A stretch of DNA of 64,000 bases from Acholeplasma equifetale ATCC 29724 (GTDB lineage: Bacteria; Bacillota_I; Bacilli_A; Acholeplasmatales; Acholeplasmataceae): NCBI RefSeq assembly GCF_000687735.1, contig NZ_JHXL01000002.1, positions 123,655 to 187,654 on the forward strand, given 5' to 3'. Below are positions 28,686-36,108 of the stretch, piece after piece. Both the position numbers and the translations under genes were made by a program. The notes beneath the pieces were generated by a model. It searched no databases, was not told the origin of the DNA, and saw nothing but the letters and a program-made list of their open reading frames with translations. Within the stretch, counting starts at the first letter, position 1. Each line of letters begins with the position of its first letter.

Positions 28686-29765
28686 ATGAAAATGATTAAA
28701 CCAAGGAAATTAAAAATGGGAGATAAAGTTGCTATTGTGAGTCTTTCAAGTGGTATCCTGGGTGAGCCATCGTTAAAACACCAACTAAACTTGGGCATAA
28801 AAAGACTAGAAGCATTTGGATTAGAACCAGTGTTTATGTCTAATACTTTAAAGGGGTTAGAATATATTAAAAACAATCCCCAAGAACGCGCGAAAGATTT
28901 AAAGGATGCTTTTAAAGATGAAACGATTAAGGGTATTATTTGTGCAATCGGCGGTGATGATACATATAGAACAATTCCCTATTTAATGGCAGATCATGAG
29001 TTTAAAAGATTGGTTACTAATAATCCAAAGATATTTATAGGATTTTCTGATTCAACTAATAATCATATCATGTTTAATAAATTAGGATTAGTTACATATT
29101 ATGGACTCAATTTCTTATCTGATCTTTGTGAACTTCAAAATGAAATGCTAGAATATACGAAACAAAGTTATTTAAGATTCTTTAAAAATGAAGAAACATA
29201 TGATTTAGTATCAAGTCCAATGTGGTTTGAAAACAGATCGTCTTACGATGAGTCAGAGCTTAACACCGATTTAAAGTCCAACAAAGAAAAATGGGGACAC
29301 GAATTTATCTTTGGAAATGGTAAAGTTACAGGCATTCTTTGGGGTGGGTGTTTAGAAAGTATATACGATATTTATACAAGTGAACGTTATGAAGACCAAA
29401 GAGAAGTATATGATAAATATAACTTGATTCCAGATAAAGGTTTCTTTAAGGATAAAGTGTTATTTCTTGAAACTAGTGAAGAAAAACCAAACCCATATAA
29501 ATTTGATAAGATGTTGAATGAATTATCTAAAGAAGGTATATTGCAAAATGTAAAGGCCCTTCTTGTTGGAAAGCCTTATGATGAAATTTATTATAGCGAA
29601 TATAGGAATATTCTAAGAAGGATTGCATTTGAGTTTAACTTACCAATTGTTTATAATTTAAATTTTGGTCATGCATTACCAAGAGCAATGATACCATATG
29701 GTATTCATTGCGAAATTGATTTTGAAAATAAGACAATTAAAATTATAGAAAAAATATTTGAATAA
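28686..29765 (+). CDS. S66-family peptidase (MccF / LD-carboxypeptidase-like)
   Basis: ATG 28686 is preferred over ATG 28680 because AGAGGGTG ends at 28678. The family signatures are present: nucleophile Ser at about residue 121 in IGFSDSTNNH, CAIGGDDTYR before it, the catalytic Glu in LFLETSEE, and the His in NFGHALPRAMIP. The 359-residue length and the acidic middle insert fit MccF-type members, which hydrolyse peptidyl-nucleotide antibiotics such as microcin C, rather than muropeptide LD-carboxypeptidases. No signal peptide is present, so it is cytoplasmic. If the host is a wall-less mollicute, a detoxifying MccF-type role is more likely than murein recycling. It is flanked by repeat copies C and D. 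Confidence 0.85.
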   Translation: MKMIKPRKLKMGDKVAIVSLSSGILGEPSLKHQLNLGIKRLEAFGLEPVFMSNTLKGLEYIKNNPQERAKDLKDAFKDETIKGIICAIGGDDTYRTIPYLMADHEFKRLVTNNPKIFIGFSDSTNNHIMFNKLGLVTYYGLNFLSDLCELQNEMLEYTKQSYLRFFKNEETYDLVSSPMWFENRSSYDESELNTDLKSNKEKWGHEFIFGNGKVTGILWGGCLESIYDIYTSERYEDQREVYDKYNLIPDKGFFKDKVLFLETSEEKPNPYKFDKMLNELSKEGILQNVKALLVGKPYDEIYYSEYRNILRRIAFEFNLPIVYNLNFGHALPRAMIPYGIHCEIDFENKTIKIIEKIFE

Positions 29766-29766
29766 T

Positions 29767-29860
29767 AGATTCAATAAGTAGCGTTTATGAAGCCATCATT
29801 GAGTAAATAATATACCTTTAAGAGTAAACAACATACTTTTCTCGGTAAATATGAGTAAAA
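29767..29860 (+). repeat. Intergenic repeat copy D (94 bp)
   Basis: Left end GATTCAATAAGTAGCGTTTA followed by TGAAGCC; then TGAGTAAAT, AGAGTAAAC; right end CGGTAAATATGAGTAAAA. It begins one base after the S66 peptidase stop codon. Confidence 0.75.
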
Positions 29861-29890
29861 AGAAAAGCCACCCAAAATGGATGGTTAATG

Positions 29891-30136
29891 TCAAAATAAA
29901 GAAGATATTCTATAAGTAATTTTACGTTTTACAAACTCACGAGCATTAGCAATCGCTAGTGCTTTTTCATTTACTACAAACGAATCAGTCAATACATCGT
30001 TTTCATAAAACTTAACTTGATATAATGTCTCACTCCATCTACCATAAGTAGTGCCACTTTCAACGAATGCTCTTTTTGATAAGTATCTATTATGATAGTT
30101 TTTCATAAGTTTAAAGTCTGGATAGAATTCAGTCAT
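29891..30136 (-). CDS. Small hypothetical protein (81 aa)
   Basis: A textbook AAGGAGG ribosome site precedes the ATG on the minus strand. The protein is soluble, rich in Tyr and basic residues, and probably beta-alpha (TLYQVKFYENDVLTDSFVV then a helix ANAREFVKRK). I do not recognise it. It points towards repeat copy D, ending 30 bases past it, and is the only member of this row on the opposite strand. Confidence 0.6.
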   Translation of the reverse strand: MTEFYPDFKLMKNYHNRYLSKRAFVESGTTYGRWSETLYQVKFYENDVLTDSFVVNEKALAIANAREFVKRKITYRISSLF

Positions 30137-30694
30137 CTATATGTTCCTCCTTGGCTTGTTTGTATTTAAACTTAATAACTTTGATTATGCAAGTCTTTAA
30201 TAATCTTTAATTGGTAAGAAGATAGAACTGATCTTAGGATTGGTTCTTTTTGTTTTTGTATGCTCTGAGCCAACCTATAAAAAAAGATATAAGCGGTAAA
30301 ATCCATGTGAGCTGGTAATGAACCTACTGCATTAAGCAGTGCGAGAAATAGTCGTAGTTCCTCTATAGTCTTTAGAAACGAGGACTGATGATGAGAAAGG
30401 ATAATTATCAAAAATGGAAAACTGATGGTACCTTGGAATCCAAATTAAAACTTATTAAAGAACTAGCTGGTCGTTCATTAAGTATGGAGATATATTGATA
30501 ATAAAAATCTTTAAATAAGTCGTTTAACATTTTGAAATATTCTCCCCCTATTATGCGTATCTACATACATTTATATCATAAAATTTATAAAAATATCTCT
30601 TTATTGTCGGTAAAATGCTATTTTTTTATTTGAATTAAACAACAACTAGTAATAATATGCTATGATAAAAGTAACAAGAAAAGGGATAAGAAAT
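30137..30694. other. Gene-free stretch with hairpins and a possible 36-codon ORF
   Basis: No established gene. A terminator-like hairpin is at 30224-30257. From about 30310 to 30390 there are two good stems (ACTGC-ATTAA-GCAGT and GTTCCTC...GAGGAC). A short frame at 30388-30498, with GAGG at 30380-30383, would encode a basic 36-residue peptide (MMRKDNYQKWKTDG...). A minus-strand frame over 30172-30411 lacks a ribosome site and is probably chance. The rest is AT-rich promoter DNA for the regulator. Confidence 0.35.
30224..30257 (+). terminator. Terminator-like hairpin
   Basis: AGAACTGATC pairs with GGATTGGTTCT (some G-T pairs) around a TTA loop, followed by TTTTTGTTTTT. The plus-strand transcript it would end is not obvious. 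Confidence 0.5.
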
Positions 30695-32500
30695 ATGAAT
30701 CAATCCGAAATAAAATCATATTTAAAAAGACAAATCGATGACAACAATTTAGTCGTAGGTGTTGCAGTAGGTAATGGGAGATCTGCTAAACAAGCCTATG
30801 AAGGTGGAGCGGATATTATTTTAGCTTTGAATGCTGGAAGATATAGAATGTCAGGTTTACCTTCGATTGCATCGTTTTTACCATCCTCAAACTCTAATGA
30901 GCTTGTTTTTGATTTTGGAAGTCATGAAATAACACCACGAATAAAAGATATTCCAATAGTTTTTGGTGCATGTGCTCAAGATTATAACTATACACATGAG
31001 ACATTAATTGATTTAGCAATTAAAAAAGGCTTTACTGGAATTAATAATTTTCCTACTGTAAGTTTAATTGATGGACAATATCGTGAATATTTAGAAGAAA
31101 ACGGTGAAGGTTTTATTGAAGAAGTTAAATTGATGGAAAAAGCCGTTCAAAAGGGATTATTCACGATTGCTTTTGCAGTAACTTTAGAAGAAGCGATTCA
31201 AATGGCTAAAATCAATGTAGATGTTTTATGTTTACATTTTGGATGGACGTATTCAAGTAAATCTAAAGATAGTCATGATGTTGAAGTATTAGTTCAAAAA
31301 ACGAAATTCATTTTTGATGAAGTTTTAAAAATTAATAAAAACATTATTCCTATGATTTATGGTGGGACATTAATTAGTGATTATACAACAATGACAAAGT
31401 TCTTTGAAGAAACAAAAGTAAAAGGTTATATTGGTGGATCAGTATTTGAAATATTCCCTGTTGAAAATAGTATTAAAGAAGCAACTCAACAGTTTAAAGG
31501 CATTAGCCATATTATGAAACTTGAAGAAGAAAACCGTAGTTTAAAAAAGAAACTTTTAATGCGTGATAGTGTAAAAGACATTCTTGGTGAAAGTGAAGAA
31601 ATAAAAAATTTAATTACAACTATTAATAAAACGGCAGAATATGATAGTAATGTTTTAGTTTACGGTGAATCAGGTTCTGGAAAAGACTTAGTTGTAAAAG
31701 CGATTCACTATAATAGTGCGAGAGCTGCTCAACCTTTTATAAAATTGAATTTATCTTCTATGCCTGCAGAAAATGTTGTTAAAGAATTGTTTGGGTATGA
31801 AAAAGAAGGCCAAATTTATCAAGGTAAATTCGAACTTGCAAACGGTGGTACACTATTTTTAGATAATATTCATGAAATGGATTTGGACATCCAAAGAAAA
31901 ATAACATCAATTATTCAGGATGAAAAGTTTAATCGAGTAAATGGTAACGAAGAAATTCCTATTGATGTAAGAATTATTGGTACAACAACAGAAAATATTA
32001 ATGATTTAGTTGAAAAAGGTTTGTTTAGAAAAGATTTATATTATTTACTAAATATTTTAACAATTAAAGTACCATCACTTAGAAGTCATAAGGAAGATAT
32101 ACCACTTTATGTTGAAACATTTTTGAATAGATTAAATGAAAAAAATAAAAGACATGTTACAGTATCTGATGATGTAATGTATGCTTTTATGCAATATGAT
32201 TGGCCAGGAAATAAAAGAGAATTAAAAAATGTATTAGAACGTGGCTTTGTCTTATGTGAAAATGAAGTTATTGAATTGTCATGTTTACCATATGGTTTTG
32301 GTGAGTATGTCCCACCAAATGTTACATCAAATTATATTAAAAAATCTGTTGATATCATTGAGAAAGAAATGATCTTAACTGAACTAAAAAAATATAACTG
32401 GAATCGTACAAGAGTTGCTGAAAAATTAAAGCTTAGTCGAAGAACTTTATATAATAAAATTAAAAAGTACAATTTATTCAAAGAAAATGAAAAAAAATAA
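30695..32500 (+). CDS. Transcriptional regulator: TIM-barrel sensor + degenerate sigma54-type AAA+ domain + Fis-type HTH
   Basis: ATG 30695 has AAGGGA eight bases upstream; the earlier in-frame ATG 30662 overlaps a likely -10 region. Residues 1-280 are clearly homologous to the separate TIM-barrel protein at 33909 (shared GRYRM, NNFPTV versus QNFPTV, LIDG). An AAA+ domain follows (Walker A GESGSGKD, residue about 328). The GAFTGA loop that contacts sigma54 is deleted (FGYEKEGQIYQGKFE), Walker B reads FLDNIH with Asn for Glu, and the second arginine of the FRxDLxxRL region is Leu (FRKDLYYLLN). The C-terminus is a Fis-type HTH (WNRTRVAEKLKLSRRTLYNK). It is probably a sigma70-dependent, TyrR-like regulator of the operon that follows; its TIM barrel may bind the pathway metabolite. 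Confidence 0.85.
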   Translation: MNQSEIKSYLKRQIDDNNLVVGVAVGNGRSAKQAYEGGADIILALNAGRYRMSGLPSIASFLPSSNSNELVFDFGSHEITPRIKDIPIVFGACAQDYNYTHETLIDLAIKKGFTGINNFPTVSLIDGQYREYLEENGEGFIEEVKLMEKAVQKGLFTIAFAVTLEEAIQMAKINVDVLCLHFGWTYSSKSKDSHDVEVLVQKTKFIFDEVLKINKNIIPMIYGGTLISDYTTMTKFFEETKVKGYIGGSVFEIFPVENSIKEATQQFKGISHIMKLEEENRSLKKKLLMRDSVKDILGESEEIKNLITTINKTAEYDSNVLVYGESGSGKDLVVKAIHYNSARAAQPFIKLNLSSMPAENVVKELFGYEKEGQIYQGKFELANGGTLFLDNIHEMDLDIQRKITSIIQDEKFNRVNGNEEIPIDVRIIGTTTENINDLVEKGLFRKDLYYLLNILTIKVPSLRSHKEDIPLYVETFLNRLNEKNKRHVTVSDDVMYAFMQYDWPGNKRELKNVLERGFVLCENEVIELSCLPYGFGEYVPPNVTSNYIKKSVDIIEKEMILTELKKYNWNRTRVAEKLKLSRRTLYNKIKKYNLFKENEKK

Positions 32501-32507
32501 AATAAGT

Positions 32508-32534
32508 AAGTGGGAAGTAAATTTCCCACTTTTC
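32508..32534 (+). terminator. Terminator of the regulator gene
   Basis: AAGTGGGAA-GTAAA-TTTCCCACTT followed by TT. It separates the regulator from the operon promoter downstream. Confidence 0.8.
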
Positions 32535-32611
32535 ATTATCTATAATAGAGTATCAAGCGATATGTGAATAAAAATTCTTAAAAATATAAAAAATGGGCAA
32601 TTTTTTTCATA

Positions 32612-32640
32612 TTGACGTATGAAAGCGCTTCAAATATAAT
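32612..32640 (+). promoter_or_regulatory. Operon promoter with palindromic operator in the spacer
   Basis: TTGACG (32612-32617) and TATAAT (32635-32640) are 17 bases apart. Between them lies TGAAAGCGCTTCA (32620-32632), near-palindromic with a central AAGCGCTT. It resembles LacI/CcpA-type (cre) operators with one base missing. A bound protein here would block RNA polymerase. It could be a catabolite site or the site of the upstream regulator. Confidence 0.75.
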
Positions 32641-32673
32641 GGGTACGAACTCATAAACCAAAGGGGGTAAAAT

Positions 32674-33888
32674 ATGAAAAAAGTTGTTCTATTAGGAACG
32701 TTTGACACCAAGGGACATGAATATCAATTTTTAAAAGAAGTTATTGAGTCTCAAGGTGTTAAAACGTTACTTGTTGATGCTGGTACGAATTCACCTTTAA
32801 TTAAAGCTGATGTTAGTAATGAAGAAGTTGCTAAAGCTGAAGGTGTTAATTTAGCTGATTTACAAGCATCTAAGGATCGTGGTGCATCTGTTCAAACAAT
32901 GATGAAAGGTGCAAAAAAAGTTGTCACTAAACTTTATGATGAAGGTAAAGTTAGTGGGATTATTGCATTAGGAGGATCAGGTGGTACTTCAATTGCAACT
33001 TATGTTATGCAAGCTTTACCAGTTGGTGTACCAAAGATTATGGTTTCAACTGTTGCAGCAGGAAACGTTAGTCCTTATGTAGGTGTTAAGGATATTATGA
33101 TGCTTTATTCAATTGTTGACGTTTCAGGATTAAATAACATTTTAAAAGATATTCTAACAAATGCTGGGTTAGCAATTGCTGGTATTGTAAAGAATAGAAA
33201 AGAACATAAAGACGAAGCATCTAAACCATTAATCGCAGCAACAATGTTTGGTGTTACAACACCATGTATTACTAAAGCTAGAGAATATCTAGAAAGTAAA
33301 GGATATGAAGTTGTTGTATTCCATGCTACAGGTGCTGGTGGAAAATCTATGGAATCTTTAATTGCATCAGGTTACTTCCAAGGTGTCTTAGATATTACAA
33401 CAACTGAATGGTGTGATGAATTAGTTGGTGGTGTTTTATCAGCAGGACCAACTCGTTTAGATGCAGCAGCATTACACCAAATACCTCAAGTCGTATCAGT
33501 AGGAGCATTAGATATGGTTAACTTTGGTCCTATGGATACTGTACCAAAAGAATTTAAAGATCGTAATCTTTACGTCCATAACGCAACAGTAACACTTATG
33601 CGTACAACCGTCGAAGAAAATAGAAAACTAGGACAAATTCTTGCAGAAAAATTAAATCAAAGTGCTAAAGGTAAGACAATCGTTATGTTACCATTAAAAG
33701 GTGTTTCTGCAATTGATGCTCCAAATATGCCTTTCTATGGACCTAAAGAAGATGAAGTATTATTCCATGAAATTCGTACAAATCTAAAAGATAACGTTAT
33801 TTTAGAAGAATATGATTTAAATATTAACGATGATGAGTTTGCAATTAAAGCAGCAGATAATTTAATTAAATTAATGAATCAAAAATAA
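32674..33888 (+). CDS. Tm-1-like ATP-binding (UPF0261) protein
   Basis: AAGGGGGT precedes the ATG. The N-terminus [20 protein letters not shown] and the Gly-rich segment [17 protein letters not shown] are hallmarks of the UPF0261/Tm-1-like ATP-binding family; the 404-residue length is normal. In plant Tm-1 this domain is fused to a TIM barrel like that of the next gene, which supports a functional pair. The bacterial reaction is not established. It is the first gene of a three-gene operon (20 bases to the TIM-barrel gene) driven by the promoter at 32612. Cytoplasmic: no signal or membrane segment. Confidence 0.88.
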   Translation: MKKVVLLGTFDTKGHEYQFLKEVIESQGVKTLLVDAGTNSPLIKADVSNEEVAKAEGVNLADLQASKDRGASVQTMMKGAKKVVTKLYDEGKVSGIIALGGSGGTSIATYVMQALPVGVPKIMVSTVAAGNVSPYVGVKDIMMLYSIVDVSGLNNILKDILTNAGLAIAGIVKNRKEHKDEASKPLIAATMFGVTTPCITKAREYLESKGYEVVVFHATGAGGKSMESLIASGYFQGVLDITTTEWCDELVGGVLSAGPTRLDAAALHQIPQVVSVGALDMVNFGPMDTVPKEFKDRNLYVHNATVTLMRTTVEENRKLGQILAEKLNQSAKGKTIVMLPLKGVSAIDAPNMPFYGPKEDEVLFHEIRTNLKDNVILEEYDLNINDDEFAIKAADNLIKLMNQK

Positions 33889-33908
33889 TAAAAAAGGAGT
33901 GTAAAAAA

Positions 33909-34736
33909 ATGGCATTCACAGTAGAAGAAATTAAAAAAAGACTTCATGAACAATTGAATAAAGGCCGTGCCATCATTGGTGCAGGTGCTGGTACTGGTAT
34001 TTCAGCTAAATGTGCTGAAGCTGGTGGTGTCGATATGATTATTATCTATAACTCAGGACGTTATAGAATGGCTGGGCGTGGTTCATTAGCAGGCTTAATG
34101 CCATATGGTGACGCGAATAAAATCGTTACTGAAATGGCAAGCGAAGTTTTACCAATTGTAAAAAATACACCAGTGTTTGCAGGTGTATGTGGTACAGACC
34201 CATTTAGAGATATGAAATATTTCATTCGTGATCTTAAGAATATGGGGTTCTCAGGTGTTCAAAACTTCCCAACAGTTGGTTTAATTGATGGTAAGTTTAG
34301 AGATAACCTAGAAGAAACGGGTATGGGATATGATTTAGAAGTAGCTATGATTAAAGAAGCACATGAACAAGGTTTATTTACATCCCCTTACGTCTTCACA
34401 GTTGAGGATGCAATTAAGATGACTAAAGCTGGAGCTGATGTGTTAGTTGCTCATATGGGCTTAACAACAAAAGGTACAATTGGTGCTCAAACAGCTTTAA
34501 CATTAGATGACTGTGCAGTTAAAATTCAAGAAATCCATGATGAAGCTAAAAAAATCAATCCTGATATTTTAGTGATTATGCATGGTGGTCCTATTGCAGA
34601 ACCTAAAGATGCTGAATACATTTTAAGCAAAACTAAAGGTATCGTAGGATTCTTCGGAGCTTCTAGTATAGAACGTCTCCCAACTGAAATTGCAATTACT
34701 GAACAAGTTAAAACATTCAAAAAAATTACTGTTTAA
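33909..34736 (+). CDS. TIM-barrel protein, phosphoenolpyruvate-hydrolase-like family
   Basis: AAAAAGGAGTG precedes the ATG. The 275 residues form one alpha/beta barrel with conserved loops: [55 protein letters not shown] and a final [10 protein letters not shown]. This is the TIM-barrel family annotated as phosphoenolpyruvate hydrolase-like, usually encoded beside or fused to Tm-1-like proteins. It is a close relative of the sensor half of the regulator at 30695, so a shared ligand is likely. It lies 20 bases after the UPF0261 gene and 20 bases before a membrane protein. The true substrate is unknown. Confidence 0.85.
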   Translation: MAFTVEEIKKRLHEQLNKGRAIIGAGAGTGISAKCAEAGGVDMIIIYNSGRYRMAGRGSLAGLMPYGDANKIVTEMASEVLPIVKNTPVFAGVCGTDPFRDMKYFIRDLKNMGFSGVQNFPTVGLIDGKFRDNLEETGMGYDLEVAMIKEAHEQGLFTSPYVFTVEDAIKMTKAGADVLVAHMGLTTKGTIGAQTALTLDDCAVKIQEIHDEAKKINPDILVIMHGGPIAEPKDAEYILSKTKGIVGFFGASSIERLPTEIAITEQVKTFKKITV

Positions 34737-34756
34737 TATAAAATAAGGAGAATAAA

Positions 34757-35257
34757 ATGAAGTTTGATAAAAGTTTAATATCTGTATCGTTAAGTGTTGG
34801 TATTTTGGCAGGGCTTTGGCAAGTATTAGTTAGCGTTATTCCAGCAGATTTTGCTATTCCTTTAGGTGGTGTTGGTGTTGCTGGATTCTTAGGATGGGCT
34901 ACATTCTATGCAGCAGGTGGTAAAAAAGATGGTTTAGTAAAAGGTACTGCTGCAAACCTTACTGGTGTTATTTGGGCGATGGTTATTGTATTAATTATGC
35001 AATTATTCAATTTTAACCTTTTAGGCGCATTCTTAGGTGTTGCTGTTGGTGCATTCATGATGTGCTTCCAAGCTCATATTAAGTTATTAGGCTTTATTCC
35101 TGGTGCATTCATTGGTTGTTCAACCTTCTTCGCATTAGGAGCTACAATTACTGATGTAGTATTATGGCCAACAATCATCGGATTATTAGCTGGTTTAGTA
35201 TTAGGTTTTATTTCTGAATGGTTAGGTGGTCTTATCAATAAATACATTATCAAATAG
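34757..35257 (+). CDS. DUF1097-family membrane protein
   Basis: TAAGGAG precedes the ATG. At 166 residues with about five hydrophobic helices and GG/GA-rich turns (PLGGVGVAGFLGWATFYAAG, GVAVGAFMM, GLLAGLVLGF), it matches the DUF1097 family of small inner-membrane proteins. The family is thought to be transporter-like but no substrate is known. As third gene of the Tm-1-like/TIM-barrel operon, it may move the metabolite handled by the other two. A terminator follows within 25 bases. Confidence 0.8.
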   Translation: MKFDKSLISVSLSVGILAGLWQVLVSVIPADFAIPLGGVGVAGFLGWATFYAAGGKKDGLVKGTAANLTGVIWAMVIVLIMQLFNFNLLGAFLGVAVGAFMMCFQAHIKLLGFIPGAFIGCSTFFALGATITDVVLWPTIIGLLAGLVLGFISEWLGGLINKYIIK

Positions 35258-35280
35258 ATATTTGATAATTGAATCATTTG

Positions 35281-35322
35281 AAAAAAAAGAAACTGATGAA
35301 ATTTTATTGGTTTCTTTTTTTA
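35281..35322 (+). terminator. Operon terminator
   Basis: AAAAAAGAAAC pairs with GTTTCTTTTTT around a 16-base AT-rich loop, ending in a T run. Confidence 0.7.
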
Positions 35323-35374
35323 AATTGTATTAATTGGTAGAATATAATTAGAATAAGAAAAAGAGGAAACTATC

Positions 35375-36076
35375 TTGAAAAAAATATTGTTAGGGATGAG
35401 TCTATATTTAATTTGTTTTTTAAGTGCATGTGTACCATATTATTGGGAACATACATTTGAAAAATTTACAAAATGGGTATCCGATGATGATTTACTTATT
35501 TATGATACTCAAGGAGAAGGAAATCTTTTAGGGTATGGTTCTTTATTAGTCAATGATGAAAGAATTGATGTATTAGTTGAATTTGCATGGGTATCACCAG
35601 ATTTATACATAATAGATGAATCAGGTGAAATTATATTACTACTCTCTACAACTTATAAATCAAATTCACATGTTGCCTTAGAGGTAGAATTTAATAAAAC
35701 AGGCGACTCAATGTATGATAATTATTCATTTAATATGTATAAAACGTATTTGGAAGATGAAGAACTAGACGCTAAAAAGTTTTTAAATACAGGTTTTGAA
35801 AATTTAATTTATAAGATACAATTTAATTATTTAAAAGAAGCTAGATTTACGCATACAGCCAAAGGAAGTATCGAAATTGATCAAGAAAAAATATATTTAA
35901 AACTTGTCTTTGAAGATAATTATATGTTTAAGATTTATCAAGATAATACAGATAAATTAGTTGCAGAAGGTACATATTTATCATTTAAAAATTCAGTTGA
36001 ATTAGTGTTTGATGATATTTATTCTTTAATACCATATATTGATAAATTAATTTTATTTAGAACCGATTTAAGATAA
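35375..36076 (+). CDS. Hypothetical lipoprotein (233 aa)
   Basis: A TTG start with GAGGAAA upstream gives a clean lipoprotein signal MKKILLGMSLYLICFLSAC with lipobox LSAC. The mature part is beta-rich and acidic, with many Tyr/Asp/Glu (WVSDDDLLIYDTQGEG), and has no recognised domain. It should be tethered to the outer face of the membrane. It is alone on its strand, with terminators on both sides. Confidence 0.75.
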   Translation: MKKILLGMSLYLICFLSACVPYYWEHTFEKFTKWVSDDDLLIYDTQGEGNLLGYGSLLVNDERIDVLVEFAWVSPDLYIIDESGEIILLLSTTYKSNSHVALEVEFNKTGDSMYDNYSFNMYKTYLEDEELDAKKFLNTGFENLIYKIQFNYLKEARFTHTAKGSIEIDQEKIYLKLVFEDNYMFKIYQDNTDKLVAEGTYLSFKNSVELVFDDIYSLIPYIDKLILFRTDLR

Positions 36077-36081
36077 AGATA

Positions 36082-36107
36082 AAGGAGTGAAAATTCACTC
36101 CTTTTTT
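36082..36107. terminator. Bidirectional terminator
   Basis: AAGGAGTGAA-AA-TTCACTCCTT followed by TTTT on the plus strand. It lies between convergent genes ending at 36076 and 36109. Confidence 0.7.
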
Positions 36108-36108
36108 C

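Noticed and set aside
26781..29860. Classical integron attC sites
   Set aside because: The repeats are not long imperfect palindromes, consistent RYYYAAC/GTTRRRY core pairs are missing, and no integrase gene is visible.
30340..30410. Hammerhead ribozyme (CTGATGA ... GAAA)
   Set aside because: Only three bases lie between CTGATGA and GAAA, so stem II cannot form, and the cleavage triplet is not in place.
30172..30411. Minus-strand 79-codon ORF
   Set aside because: No ribosome site, unusual composition, and it crosses a terminator hairpin and structured sequence of the other strand.
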